Assembly: GCA_015680685.1 (NCBI GenBank) | Contig: MNCI01016352.1 | Coordinates: 111,043 to 175,042 of the forward strand | Reading direction: 5' to 3' | Length of the DNA: 64,000 bases | Source: Gnetum montanum | Lineage: Eukaryota; Streptophyta; Gnetopsida; Gnetales; Gnetaceae | In this document: piece by piece, positions 11,576 to 22,499 of the stretch | Numbering within the stretch: the first letter of the stretch is position 1 | How the letters are laid out: each line of letters begins with the position of its first letter | Notes under the pieces: generated by a model | What the model was told of the DNA's origin: nothing | The model's input: the letters and a program-made list of their open reading frames with translations, nothing else | Databases searched by the model: none | Made by a program: the position numbers and the translations under genes

Positions 11576-13153
11576 CTGCAACAACATGAAACTTTCTTAC
11601 TATTCATAAATTCAAAAAAAGTTCCTACTTGTTCGTAGCCTCTCATTGAAATTTTGATTTTGATTAGAATTGCAAGATATGATCAATTTTTATATTTTTA
11701 ATTAGGATTGCAATGCTAGGATTTTATCAATTTTGTAAAAGCCCTAATTTCAAAATTTTTCTAGAATTAAAAACATGTGTAATATTAATAATCTTGTTAC
11801 TTAATCCTGATTTATTATTTACAAATTGCAAAATGTTTCTAAAAGAGGAATCTTAGATTTATTCACCTGAATCCAATTTAAAAATTTTAAAAATATATTC
11901 CTATAAATGATAAGATCATTACATGTCTTGTACTTCTACAATCTAAAATGTTTCCTCCATGATATAGAAGCTTTCTTCAGGAGCTCAAGGATTCAAACAA
12001 GACTAAAATTAAGTTTGGAATATGGAAGATATGGTTCTTGGAAGATGCTCTAGTAGAAAAATAACATGAACTTCTTTTGCATTTTGATAGAAATGAAATT
12101 TTTTTCCTAAAAATTGATGCATATATATAGTTTTTTATATGGACAAGATCATATCTATGGTATCATAGATGCAATATTATATTTACTACAATATTATATA
12201 TATGATATTGCCATTGAAATATTGAAAAATTTCACTTGATTCTAAGAAAAAAGATGAATAGGTTTGAATGTCTAGGATGTCTTAAGGCTATTTGAAGGGT
12301 ATCTAGCTAAATAATTATGCTTAGAATTAGTGAAATTACTTATGGAGTAGGTAACATGTCTTTCTAGTCACATCATGAAACTAATCCAAGAAACCATTCG
12401 ATTTTTAGAAGTGGCCTACCTTTAAGCATGGGTAATATGTCTTTCTAGTATCATAATAAGGCAATAAAATTTATTTTAAAAACATGTTTACATTTTATAA
12501 AATATTTTTACATGTTATAAAAAATATAATATTCAAAGAAAAATAAAGGTTGTAAGGAATAAATTATATAAATAATAGAAAAACATATGAAGAAATGGAA
12601 AAAAGTATTAAATAATGAACATGTATTAAATAATTAAAAATAAGAATTGAGAAAAGTATAATAAAAAATTGTAAAACAAAAAAGTAAAAAGGTACTTACC
12701 AATTCTTAATTCAAGATAAAGTACTTCCTCCATGACTAAACTCATGGGTGAGGGTTCAAAAAATAGACCATACATTCTCAACATCATACACTATATGTTT
12801 CTTGTTTATCATCCATAGTGATTTATATTTTCATTTATTATTCCATGTAATATTAATGATAGTCAAGTTCTAATCATTTGGAGATACATATCTTGTTGGA
12901 CTAGATGGTATTTCTATTTTAAAGGGTCCAAATATTTTTTCTTTTTTATTCTTGATTTTAGGATTTGAGTCTTCATGTTTGCTACTTGTTTTTTGTGTAT
13001 GGTCAGGGTTTAAGATACCCTTCTGTAGGTACTCCATTTGGGTCATTTTCTTGGGGTAGGAGTTTATAAGTGGGTTAGATGTTTCCATGCATGATTTAAA
13101 TAGTTTTATGTTCTTGTTTCTTAATCACTTGGTATCTTTTGATTTAGTAGCTA
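11576..13153 (-). other. Element VI leader, spacer and missing-pol junction
   Basis: Non-coding, very AT-rich stretch. Around 12745-12480 it matches the T-rich spacer that follows integrase in elements I and II (a CATGG-G/A tract, then long T-rich runs). Here it follows shortly after the protease, so RT, RNase H and integrase are missing. A 72-codon frame at 13088-12870 may be the gag-pro C-terminal tail; it is not recognised otherwise. Confidence 0.55.
12118..12235 (-). promoter_or_regulatory. Candidate internal promoter of element VI aORF
   Basis: Read on minus, this has alternating CAATATCAT, AATATTGTAG, AATATTGCATC and ATGATACC-type motifs (12235-12150), then TATATATA at about 12129-12121, roughly 545 bp before the aORF start at 11575. 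The same kinds of motif precede the TATA box of this element's own LTR. Promoter activity is inference. Confidence 0.5.
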
Positions 13154-16100
13154 TTATTTCTTTTTGCATACATGGTTTTCAAATTTGTTGTATAATAGTA
13201 TAAGAATTGTGTTAACATTTTGACCTTTTGAATCATAACTACATCCTTTATTATTGTAAGTGATGCATGAAATTCTTTGTATTTGTATGGGTTCATGGTT
13301 GTTTTCCTTAGAAATTTTCAAGGACAAGTCTTTGATTCCTAGCTTACCATCAATTCTGCTAAGCCATGATCTCCCCATAATGATAGGAAAGTCCTCCTTA
13401 TCATTCTTTACATTGATCACAAGAAAATTAGCTAGATAAGACCACCCATTAATAATGATAATTATATCTTCTACTTATCCCAAAGTGATGATGATTGATT
13501 GGATTACAAGCTCTAATCTTATGTTGCACTTCTATAATGATAGTAAATTCCATGCCTCATACATTTCTTTAAAGATCAAATTGACTCTCAAACCTGAGTC
13601 TAGTGGAGCTTTACATAGTGATTTTTTAGCAATTTGCAACTAAATTAGAGGACTTATAGGATCTATTCTTTTCTTAGGAAGAGTTCTTGCTTTTATCCAA
13701 TCTGATACTATATGAGATAACATGACTATCTTCATATTCATACTTTGGTTTTAAGGAATCATAAATTCATTCAAAGGAAGTATGAATTTCTTTGAATAGA
13801 TTAAAGGTCTTAAAAATACTCTTGGAGTCATATTAATAATTTCTTATTTTTGTCAGGATGGACTTGTAGATCTACTAGTTGTTCTTGCATACATAGGACT
13901 TATCCTAAAGAAAGGAAATTTTTTTGGGTTTGCATTTAGTGTTTCTAGTGTTATTCTCTTTGTATACTAATTGTCCTTATTGTAGATGTTTCTTGTGGTT
14001 GTGTTGGAAATTCTCCTTACATAACTAGTTGTGGTACTAGTAGTAATGGCTTATAAGCTATCTAAAAGTGAGATGTAGTTAGATGTGATATGTAAGATGG
14101 TGGTTCTACACATAAGAATGTAGGATTATGGTACTCTATTAGATGGGAATAAGAAGAAGCATCAACTAAGGTACCACCTAGAGATATTAGTTGTTTGATG
14201 TAGTACCCATAGGGATCTAGTTGTTAGTAAGGATAATGTTGTCTTGGTAGTGGCATCCCCCGTGATTGTGGTTGTTGCGACTATTGTTGATATTGCTCTT
14301 GTGGTTGAGGGTGAACCACATTAGGATAGTATTCTTGTTGATAGGGCTATTTGAAATTACCTTGGGGATAAGGTAATCTTCTAGGGAGTTTCTTTTTACT
14401 AAATCTTAGATTTAACAGATATGCCTCATGTTTTAGTAGATGGATCATAACAAGATAAAATCCCTTGGGATGTTCGTATTGGCACACATCACATCCATTT
14501 TTTTCTTCAGACTTGGAATCCATAACCTATTATACCATAGCAAATTTGCCTTTATTTTTATATTTTTCATGTCAATTTTCTTTCATTTTTTTCTTATCTT
14601 TGATTTTGATAAATGCTTACTCAATGTTCTCTTTTATTATCTTTAATGCAGTTGCAAAATTTTCATTAATGAGTCCCAAATCTTTTCAACTTTAGTCACA
14701 AGGTCATTAATAGATTTTTTTATAGGCAAAGTTTTCCCTTGAATCATATCCTTCATTGATTCTACTTGTTGTGTTTCACAAATTCTCACATCTCTCTTCC
14801 TAAGGAAAGGATCTCTATTATATTCTTTAGCTAGCTCTTTTTTCCTTAACTTACCTTGTTGCTTAACAACCTAGTCTAATAACCTTTGTATGTGATGGGC
14901 TATCATTTTTGATAATATTCCTTAGGTGTATACACCAAGGGTCTCTCTTGTCTTATTTCTTAACCCATCAATTATGTACCTTAACAACTCCCTTTGTGAA
15001 AATTCATATCCTAGGCATCTATGTAAGAGTGAATAATATGTATCCATAGCTACATTAAGGGATTCATGGGTCTCTTGTTTCCATCGTTAGATTTGCTTCC
15101 TTAGGTTTAATACTTTGGAATAAGTTTGCTACTTATCATTGAACAATTCTAACGTTGTGCCCCATTCTTATATTGATTTTGGTTCCAATTATTTATACCA
15201 ACTCTTTTCTTCTTTGATGAGTATTTTTTAGAAAAATTTTAATTTTTGTAAATCATTATCAATATTTTATAGAGCATAGGGATTGTGAAAAGCTTAAATA
15301 TGGCATTTTAGGTCTTCATTATATCCTCCTTCAAACTTTAGAAATTTTCTCATATTAAGTTGTTTAATACGAATATCCCTTTGATGTCTTATAGGAATGT
15401 ACACTTCTTCTTTAATGTCAACCATGCTTTTGATGGCTAACAAGGGTTCATCATAGTCTTTGGGTTTGTTATATTTGTTGCAGTAGTGACTACTTCAATG
15501 TTCTTCATAGTCTCTTCTTCTATGCCTTTTTTCTTTGTCCCTTTCCTCTTCTTCATCTTCCTCTTTCTTAAGACATCTTTCTTGTTCTAGTTGTTCATTG
15601 TGATTCCTTCTTCTTTCCTTGTCATGATTCCTTGGCGATGCCCTTTCTCCATATCTTTATTTATCTCTATCAGAATCAATTGATGAATGTAACATAAATG
15701 ATCAAGAACTTAGAGAGTGATGCTAGCTTGCTCTCCTTTTTTTACCTCTTGATTCATCTTTTTTGGATTCACTAAAGATCTTAGGCCTTGTGTCTCTTCT
15801 ACTTCCAAGGTCTTCCTAATCCCTTCCATGAATTTTTGTTAAGGAAGAATGTAACTTTTATTATCTTGATTCTTCCTTGCATAGAACAAGTGGTTTAGAA
15901 TTAGATTGATGATGATGGTGAGACTTTTTAACTTGATGTTCTACATCTTCTTTTCTAGAAAGTAAGATTGCTTGAGGTCCTCTTTTGCCCTTTTCTTAAT
16001 CATATCTTGCTTTTATTATTGCATGTCTTTGGATTTGAAATTTAGTTGACTAATATGACCTTGTGATATTTTTAGTAATTTAATAGCCTCCATGAGCATG

Positions 16101-16366
16101 ACCAAGACCAACTTAAGTAATGCTGCTTGAAGCATTGAAGATGTAGAATAATTTGGAGGTTCAACAATATTACCCTATAAATCTCTTCATATGATCTATC
16201 CATTTTGATGGAAAATAAAAGTAAATTCTAGATAGCATGAATCAATATGAGCATAAGATATTCTTATCTACATTAGTTCACTCTAGTTTTCTTTAATGTA
16301 GTTTTTCACATTACTCTCATTAAGATTAATAGAAGTTGAAAAATTCTCCTTATGTGTTGAATTCAT
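13154..16366 (-). pseudogene. gag-protease of element VI, decayed
   Basis: Gag forms the retrotransposon particle and the protease cleaves it. The start ATG at 16366 (MNSTHKENFS) is followed by a block like YAHIDSCYLEFTFIFHQ, matching the gag N-termini of I and II (YTHLDE...FILH). The protease end is seen at about 13420-13320 as DFPIIMGRSWLSRIDGKLGIKDLSL, close to the protease tails of I (FPIIMGRAW) and II (FPIIMGRAWIRTID). Many in-frame TAG and TGA codons interrupt it. The region encoding a His-, Asp- and Ser-rich linker is partly visible near 15500-15700. Confidence 0.65.
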
Positions 16367-16490
16367 TTTTAATCAATTAATTCTTCATTATGTATGTCTT
16401 AGAAATTATTATAAACTTGAAAGGTAAATTTTGAAAATGCATATGCAACGAACTTTGATAGAATCAATTAATTTGTATATAGTAACACAA

Positions 16491-16508
16491 TCCTTAGCAA
16501 TGGTGCTA
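16491..16508 (-). other. Primer-binding site of element VI (tRNA-Asp)
   Basis: On minus it reads TAGCACCATTGCTAAGGA, a decayed complement of the plant tRNA-Asp(GTC) 3' end (TGGCGCCGTTGCCGGGGA). It lies one base from the LTR end at 16510. Confidence 0.75.
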
Positions 16509-16509
16509 A

Positions 16510-16738
16510 TGATGTGCAACAAGAGTTTCCAATGACCAACCATATAAGTCACAAGCATACGCATGTGATCAGATTGTAATTAGAGAATGGGACAATATAA
16601 GTATACTAGCATATTGATGATAAGCTTGTGATCATTATCTTCTCACTAGAGTTAGCAAAGTTCAAAGCATATGGTTTAACTCTAAGTAAAATATATGCTT
16701 AAGTGATGTTGAAGTGTTCTTAAATTGCTTAGGGAAAA
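16510..16738 (-). repeat. Truncated 5' LTR of element VI
   Basis: 229 bp matching the end of the 3' LTR at 7629-7860. The match breaks at GGGAAAA; the 3' LTR continues with CATTGTG while here element I begins (TGATGAG at 16739). The probable target duplication is GAAAA (16734-16738). Confidence 0.8.
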
Positions 16739-17482
16739 TGATGAGTGGTGAGTATACCCTACACCCAACTATACAAATCACTAGCATCCTGGTCATATTC
16801 TGCAAACTTTAGATTTCTAAATACGTTAGTTCTATGAGGTGAATCTGATTGTTGCAATTGTTGTCTTTCTAGTTTCACTTGTGAAGTGCAAGTGTATGGT
16901 TAAGTGTAACTGAGGTGTATGATTTTTATCATTGTGTCTTTTATGGTTTAAGTTTCCTAAGAATAAGAATAAAGTAATTAAATGTTTAACTAATCTAATA
17001 ACTGGCTAATACTTAACTAATCTTAGCATAAGCATCCATTCCCACTTTTTGTACACATCATGAACATGTTATAGTGCCACTGAGTTACCAAGCATTAAGC
17101 ACTACTAGGATTACCAAGGGTCAAACGTATGCTCGAAGTGGTCATACTTATGTTCACTATTTAATTAATACTACTTAATTACTTAAAAACATTAAAGTAA
17201 ATTAGATGAATATTAAATGCATAAAGAAAACATTGAATCTATGCCAAGTGCTGCAAGGTTTGATCATAAAAGCTTATCTTTATTTTCATTCACATTGAGG
17301 TGTTCAAGTACATTAGTGCTCAAATAAAGATCTATACATTTCTTTGACTCCTACTGCAGGCACTTAGAAAATACTCTAACTTTCAAAGGGAGAAACTACA
17401 AGTTCTTTGCTACAACTATGGAAAGATTTCCCTAAATGTAGTAGGTAGATGCACATTTATAGGTAGAGATAGCATGCCACAT
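16739..17482 (-). repeat. 3' LTR of element I, left part
   Basis: End portion of the LTR (TGATGAGTGGTGAG on plus at 16739). A TATAAATG box lies on minus at 17461-17454. It is continued at 26338-26460 after removal of element V; the joined LTR is about 862 bp. The flank CACAT (17478-17482) is the target site of V. Confidence 0.82.
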
Positions 17483-18335
17483 TGATGAATCATGATTCAT
17501 TAGGCTCTAATATTGGACCCGCAATATCGGATCCACGATATCGGGTACCCGATATCGTGGCCTAGCTAATGATATCAGATACATGATATCATGACTCTTG
17601 TGTGGGCCTATAAATACACATGTAGGCGCAAGGAGTCAAGGAGTCAATAGTTCAATTAGAAGTTAGTTTTCATTTTTAGTTCTTCTCAACCCTTTTTTCC
17701 TAGTGCATACCCATAGTGTGATGATTGTAATTGTATGACACCTTTATTGGAGTGTGATGTACTTGGACACGCACATGATCGGAAATAAAGATCGAGATTA
17801 CTTCATCATTGTAGCATTCACTTAGTTTAATTATTTAATTATTATTCATTTCTTCCTTAATTAATACTTCTTTACCCTCAACTTCTATCTCTATTATAAA
17901 ACATGGAATGAGTACGACTTAATCACGAGCATTTAAGTGTGATTACTTGGTATCCCAGTAGCATACCTAGGATATGTGCTTGGTAATCCCAGTGGTAGTA
18001 AACAAGGTCCAAGATGTGCATGGATGATTAAGGGACGGATGCTCATCACACTTAGGCTAGCTTAGACACTCTTCACCCTTTCCCTCTTAGGTTAATCAAA
18101 GTTATTTTCCACTGCCTCTAGGAGTAGCACTAGTATAGGAAACACATTATACATATCACTCTAGACTAAACCATACGTGACAAAGCAAATACTAGTCCAG
18201 GTGGGAAGACAACAAACTACGATCAACATGTAACTATCTAGATACCATAGCTAGCCCATTTGTAGAGTTCGACCAGATCGTGCATGAATGCTCGTATTCA
18301 TATGGTTGAGTGTAGGGGCACCTTGCCACTCATCA
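17483..18335 (+). repeat. 5' LTR of element V
   Basis: 853 bp, TGATGAATC ... CTCATCA. U3 has at least five GATATC/AATATC palindromes between 17522 and 17592. TATAAATA is at 17609-17616. The rest resembles R/U5 of the other LTRs here. Confidence 0.9.
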
Positions 18336-18336
18336 T

Positions 18337-18354
18337 TAGCACCGTTGCCAGGGA
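18337..18354 (+). other. Primer-binding site of element V (tRNA-Asp)
   Basis: TAGCACCGTTGCCAGGGA matches the tRNA-Asp(GTC) complement TGGCGCCGTTGCCGGGGA at 15 of 18 positions, with only G-to-A changes. It starts one base after the LTR. Confidence 0.85.
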
Positions 18355-18468
18355 CAATGCTAGTTATTTAGATTAGTTATATCATACAAGATCACTATAA
18401 CAAAGTATTCACGATATATCTTTTAGAAAAGAACTTAATTTCAATTAAGTCATACACTATTCACAACA

Positions 18469-20506
18469 ATGTTTCTCTCACAAGACTATGACAATGCAAC
18501 AACTAGTAAGGCCGTTCATTAGAGAACCAAAAAATTATACGATGATGAAGACGAAGTTTGGAGTACTCAATCTAATGCATGGGTCTCCTATGTACATCAA
18601 CGAAGAAAACATCATCCCAACTCACAAATTCATAATCTACCTAGTGATGATGAATCCCTATTGGCCACTAAGAGCCTAATGTGTATACAAGAGGCTATTC
18701 AAATATCTCATAGGAATCATAAAGAAAGCTGTCTACCCAGGCTTGATTTAAAAAACTTTCCCAAATTTTCAAGAGGCTATGATTTAGATCTGCAACATCA
18801 TTGACAAGCCTTCCATGATGCCTATGTATGGAAAAATATTGATAATGGGTGGTAGAAACTTAAGCTCTTTCTTCTGACACTCGTTGGCCAAGAAAAAGTA
18901 TGGTATAGGTCCTTAAGAACAAAATCAATTCAACTTTGGTTGACAATGGTAGAACTCTTCAATGAAAGATACCAAACCTATGCAAGAGTGTTAGCCTTGA
19001 AGAGACAAATCCAAGAGTGGAAACAAGCATAACATGAACCCTTGGACATGGCCTTAGAAAGATACTATTTGTTGTTAAATAATTGTCCAGGCCATGGGTT
19101 CTTTGAGGAAAGGCTAATGCACCACATCATAGATGGGCTTTGTAATGAAACAAGGGAAACCCTAGGGATGTATGCCCAAGGTCAACTGTACGAGCTACAA
19201 ACCCATCAATTCCAAGAGCTTATTAAGTAGGTAGCAAAAGAAGAAGGAGAAATGGCTAAATGGGAGAATGTTGAAAGCTCTCAATAGGACCAAAATCTCG
19301 AATTAGTAAAGGTCCATGATCATGAAGAGGAGAAATCAACTCATCTCAAGGAGGTGGAACCATCTTTTCCAATACAAAAATCACTAGTTGAAAGTGAGGC
19401 AAAGATCAATAAGATGATGGAATGGATACATGAAAAATGTGGAGAATATGCCAACATTATTAGAGGTAGAACCATGATGAATTGAGAAGCAAGACAAAAC
19501 ACCCTTAGATAACCAGAAAGAAGGGTTGAAGAGAATTAAAACTCAATTACTCATCATATGTATCAATGTAACATTTTCCTGTATGATCACCTCAAAGGTC
19601 AATGCCCAATCCTATCACATTTACATGAGCATTGGGGAAGAATGTTACATCTAGAGTTCGTACAAAAAATATTGTGTTCAATCAAAATTGCAAAAATCCC
19701 AGTCATGGGGGAGGCCACCCTCAAACTGGTCACACCCTTCATATCATTTGAACCCAAGTACTTATTAGGTTTAGCATCCTATTTTCCCAATCAGGTCAAC
19801 ATCCTTTGTCTCACCACATTATTATTCTTCTCCTAAGTACTATTAGCCCATGTCCTTTCCAACAAGATCACCACCTCATGTTCCTTATACTTCTTCTTAC
19901 TCTCAATATTCTCATCCTTCACCTCCTTCTACATCACTACCAATAGTACTAGAAGGTTTTGCACCATAGCACCAACCCACAAATGTTACTTGTGATACTA
20001 TTGTCAATTGCAGTGGGAATCCTCCACAACATCGAAGGCATCCCTTCTTTAGACATGACAATAGAAAGGGAGAACACGGTTCCGAACCCACTACATCCAC
20101 CAACTTAGCATAAGCCCAATGCTATGGTGCATCCTTCTTCTTGAACTCAACACCTCATGTTATCTTATTAGGGCCACCAATCAATACTCCAGCAATCGTG
20201 TGGCCCAATGAATATAGCCATGTAGGGAGACATATCAATCCTTGCATACCATTTGATAGTCAAGGGTGCCATAGTGGGTCAAATCTGTATCAATTAACCA
20301 CATCTTCTAACTTGCCCCACTATGTCAACTTTAATACAATGCGTGCACCCCAATGTGGGTACATTCCAACCACCACATCAAAAGACACCTAGTGGTTTGG
20401 ATATGACCAGGTCCCAATATTTCTGAAATGCATGGATCCAACCCTTCCATTTATTAATTCTTTCTATGATCAACAGTTTAGTTATGGGGGATATCCCCCA
20501 TCCTAA
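18469..20506 (+). pseudogene. gag of element V
   Basis: Structural protein of the particle. ATG at 18469 (MFLSQDYDN) opens a frame that runs on through in-frame TAG and TGA codons. The core at about 18750-19230 has the retrotransposon gag pattern: a Phe-Pro-Lys-Phe block, W-Y-x-S-L around 18900, then F-x-x-R-Y-Q-T-Y and E-P-L-D-M-A at 19040, with HHIIDGL and YAQGQLYEL near 19130-19190. The tail is rich in Pro and Ser/Tyr and ends GGYPPS-stop at 20504-20506. One net frameshift is present, since the span is not a multiple of three. No zinc knuckle was seen. The homologous block is present in II (about 39300-39800). Confidence 0.72.
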
Positions 20507-21925
20507 TGAACAGAATTAATAAATTTTTTTCCTTTTCTTTAATTTTATAATTTTTTGTTATCCAATTTTTAATCTTTCAATTTTTTGTTTTATCTTTTTA
20601 TTAGTTACTTCATCTTTTTATTTATTGTTTTATCGTTTTATCTCTCTATGGGTGATCTCATCTATGAATAAAACACTCATGTGACTCGTTGGTTGAGGTG
20701 TTGTTCTATGCTATCAAGTCTCAGGTGGCTAATTACTTAGACAGTGAGCCCACCACATTCACCTAACCATTCTATTATTAAGAAGTTCTACTCTAGGTAT
20801 GATGATATTCTTGACATCATGAAAACTTAAAAGTAATTTTATGCTCATTATGCCCAAATTGAAAAATGATGGACTAAGAGGGAATGGCCAGGGTGTGACA
20901 TCAAGGGGACTTGTGGATTCTCTTTGGTGACATTTGTAGGAGTTATCATGCAACCTGGTCGTACTAAGATCCTTGTAGATTTAACAAAAAATGGGAGTAA
21001 GAGTAATAAAGGCACTCAATCAAAAATAAAAATAAAAACTTAATACTGTTCTAAGGGTCCCATTGGAAAGACATGCACCCATGCTTGAAGGTTGGCAACT
21101 TCTTTGGTTCACTATTGGAAAAGACAAAGTGCCAAAGTAGCTAAGAAAAAAAAAACATGCTGCCAAGCAATTCTAAAACACTCCTCCCTTGGACAAAACA
21201 CTAAGTGATTGTACACCTTGTTGTCATGGTGCTCTTATGGTTGTCCATCATTGGATGAAACAATGCAATGTCACTAATTAGAAGAATGGACTTGGTCTTG
21301 ATTTTGGAGTGATGGGCTAATGACACATTAATCATGCCCTACACTCAAGATTGATTGTGCCCTAGGTTAGTTATCTCATGTCCCAATCTCTACAATCCCT
21401 TCTACAATTCACCTCATCTCACTATTGATGTATTTGTGACTTGTGTCTTGTGTAGCATTGAATTCATACCTCATCATGGTGGTATTTACATGTGTGTGTT
21501 TTTTAGAGCTATTATGGATTACATTTAACCCTTCTAGTGCCTACAAACATTTTAAGGTGTGGTTATGCAAGGGCATTATAGGTTGGAACATGCTTTGGGG
21601 AGGATCCACTTATGTCACTTTTGTAATCTGAATTTGTTGCAAATTATCACATCATTTTATACCCTTCGAGTACTACATTACCAACAATATTCTTTCCCTT
21701 ATCATCCTTCCAGTTTAACCATTCCTATGTACCAAAACATGTCCTTTTTCTTCATCTAACTTATGAATTTCATCGTCAGATCCTACCCCTTTATACTTTT
21801 TGTGCCTTCTAGTCTATTTAACAATACCCTAGACTATTCACATTAACCTTGAATCCTTTGCTTTTTACCTTGAAATTTCAGAAATTCATCAATTTTTCCA
21901 AGTACCCTATTTTAAATAGGCCACA
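20507..21925 (+). other. Element V spacer between gag and internal promoter
   Basis: Begins with the T-rich run (20520-20650) that follows integrase in the related elements, here directly after gag. The rest (20660-21925) has only broken short frames. The sequence at 20479-20490, TAGTTATGGGGG, is identical to the polypurine tract core at 25471-25482. I found no pol remnant. Confidence 0.6.
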
Positions 21926-22014
21926 ATATCAGGTACCCAATATTAGGTTTGATGTGATATCGGAGCTGCACTATCAGGTACGCGATATCGCGTCGACAAA
22001 AACTACATATATGG
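21926..22014 (+). promoter_or_regulatory. Candidate internal promoter of element V aORF
   Basis: Contains AATATCAGGTACC, AATATTAGG, GATATCGG, CTATCAGGTACGCGATATC and GTCGAC, then CATATATGG at 22006. The LTR U3 of the same element has GATATCAGGTACGTGATATC before TATAAATA (25543-25618). The shared block and its position about 490 bp upstream of the aORF suggest a second promoter. Activity is inferred. Confidence 0.6.
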
Positions 22015-22017
22015 ACC

Positions 22018-22018
<1 letters not shown>

Positions 22019-22059
<41 letters not shown>

Positions 22060-22060
22060 N
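22019..22060. other. Poly-C run ending in N (assembly artefact)
   Basis: 41 consecutive C followed by N at 22060, just after the TATA-like box of the internal promoter. No related element has this. It is most likely a sequencing or gap-closing fault, and the true sequence here is unknown. Confidence 0.8.
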
Positions 22061-22499
22061 CAAGGGAAGTTTTTCAGATTTTCTTTCACGAATTGTGACT
22101 TGCACACCTCTTGGTCAAACAACCATAACTCGCTCGCTATCGCTCTGATTCCCATTCTGCTTGAACCTACATGAAGCTGAAGTGTTTAGCCTAGTTATGG
22201 GGGAAGGATACACTTTAAACCATGCATACATTTTTTGAAATTCATCATCGCTTGAAGGATACTATAAAGGGTAATTGAGTATAAAAATAATAAACATATT
22301 ACCAAAAATAATTTTATCTCCTTACCTACACTAGGAAATTAAATTTTGAAGCCACCTAATCGAATTGGGCTCAATATTAAAACTTTTAGGGGACATTTTC
22401 ATAAAATTAAAATTTCCTAACTCTAGATCACATGGAGTAAGAAACGAATTTAATTGAGGCAAGAAGTAAAGTATAAATAAAATCTTGTAATAACCTTAC

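Larger units (their letters stand above)
7629..16738 (-). mobile_element. Element VI: non-autonomous Athila-like LTR retrotransposon
   Basis: This is the outermost element of the nest, on the minus strand and strongly AT-rich. From its 5' side (right) it has a 5' LTR cut at 16738, a PBS, gag and protease (16366-13154), a spacer, the accessory ORF (11575 to about 8750), a polypurine tract near 8510-8497 and the 3' LTR (8496-7629). Reverse transcriptase, RNase H and integrase are absent between protease and the post-pol spacer, so it would have needed enzymes in trans. The rest of its 5' LTR must lie right of the window, beyond all nested insertions. Confidence 0.82.

Noticed and set aside
17522-17592. 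CRISPR-like regular repeats (GATATC array; also 37410-37520 and 49341-49415)
   Set aside because: Units are short, degenerate and palindromic, lie before TATA boxes in plant LTRs, and have no distinct spacers.
18337-18354. tRNA gene fragments at the primer-binding sites
   Set aside because: Only the 18-base complement of the tRNA 3' end is present next to LTR ends; these are primer sites.
21849-22148. Proline-rich frame across the poly-C run
   Set aside because: The polyproline is produced by the poly-C and N artefact.
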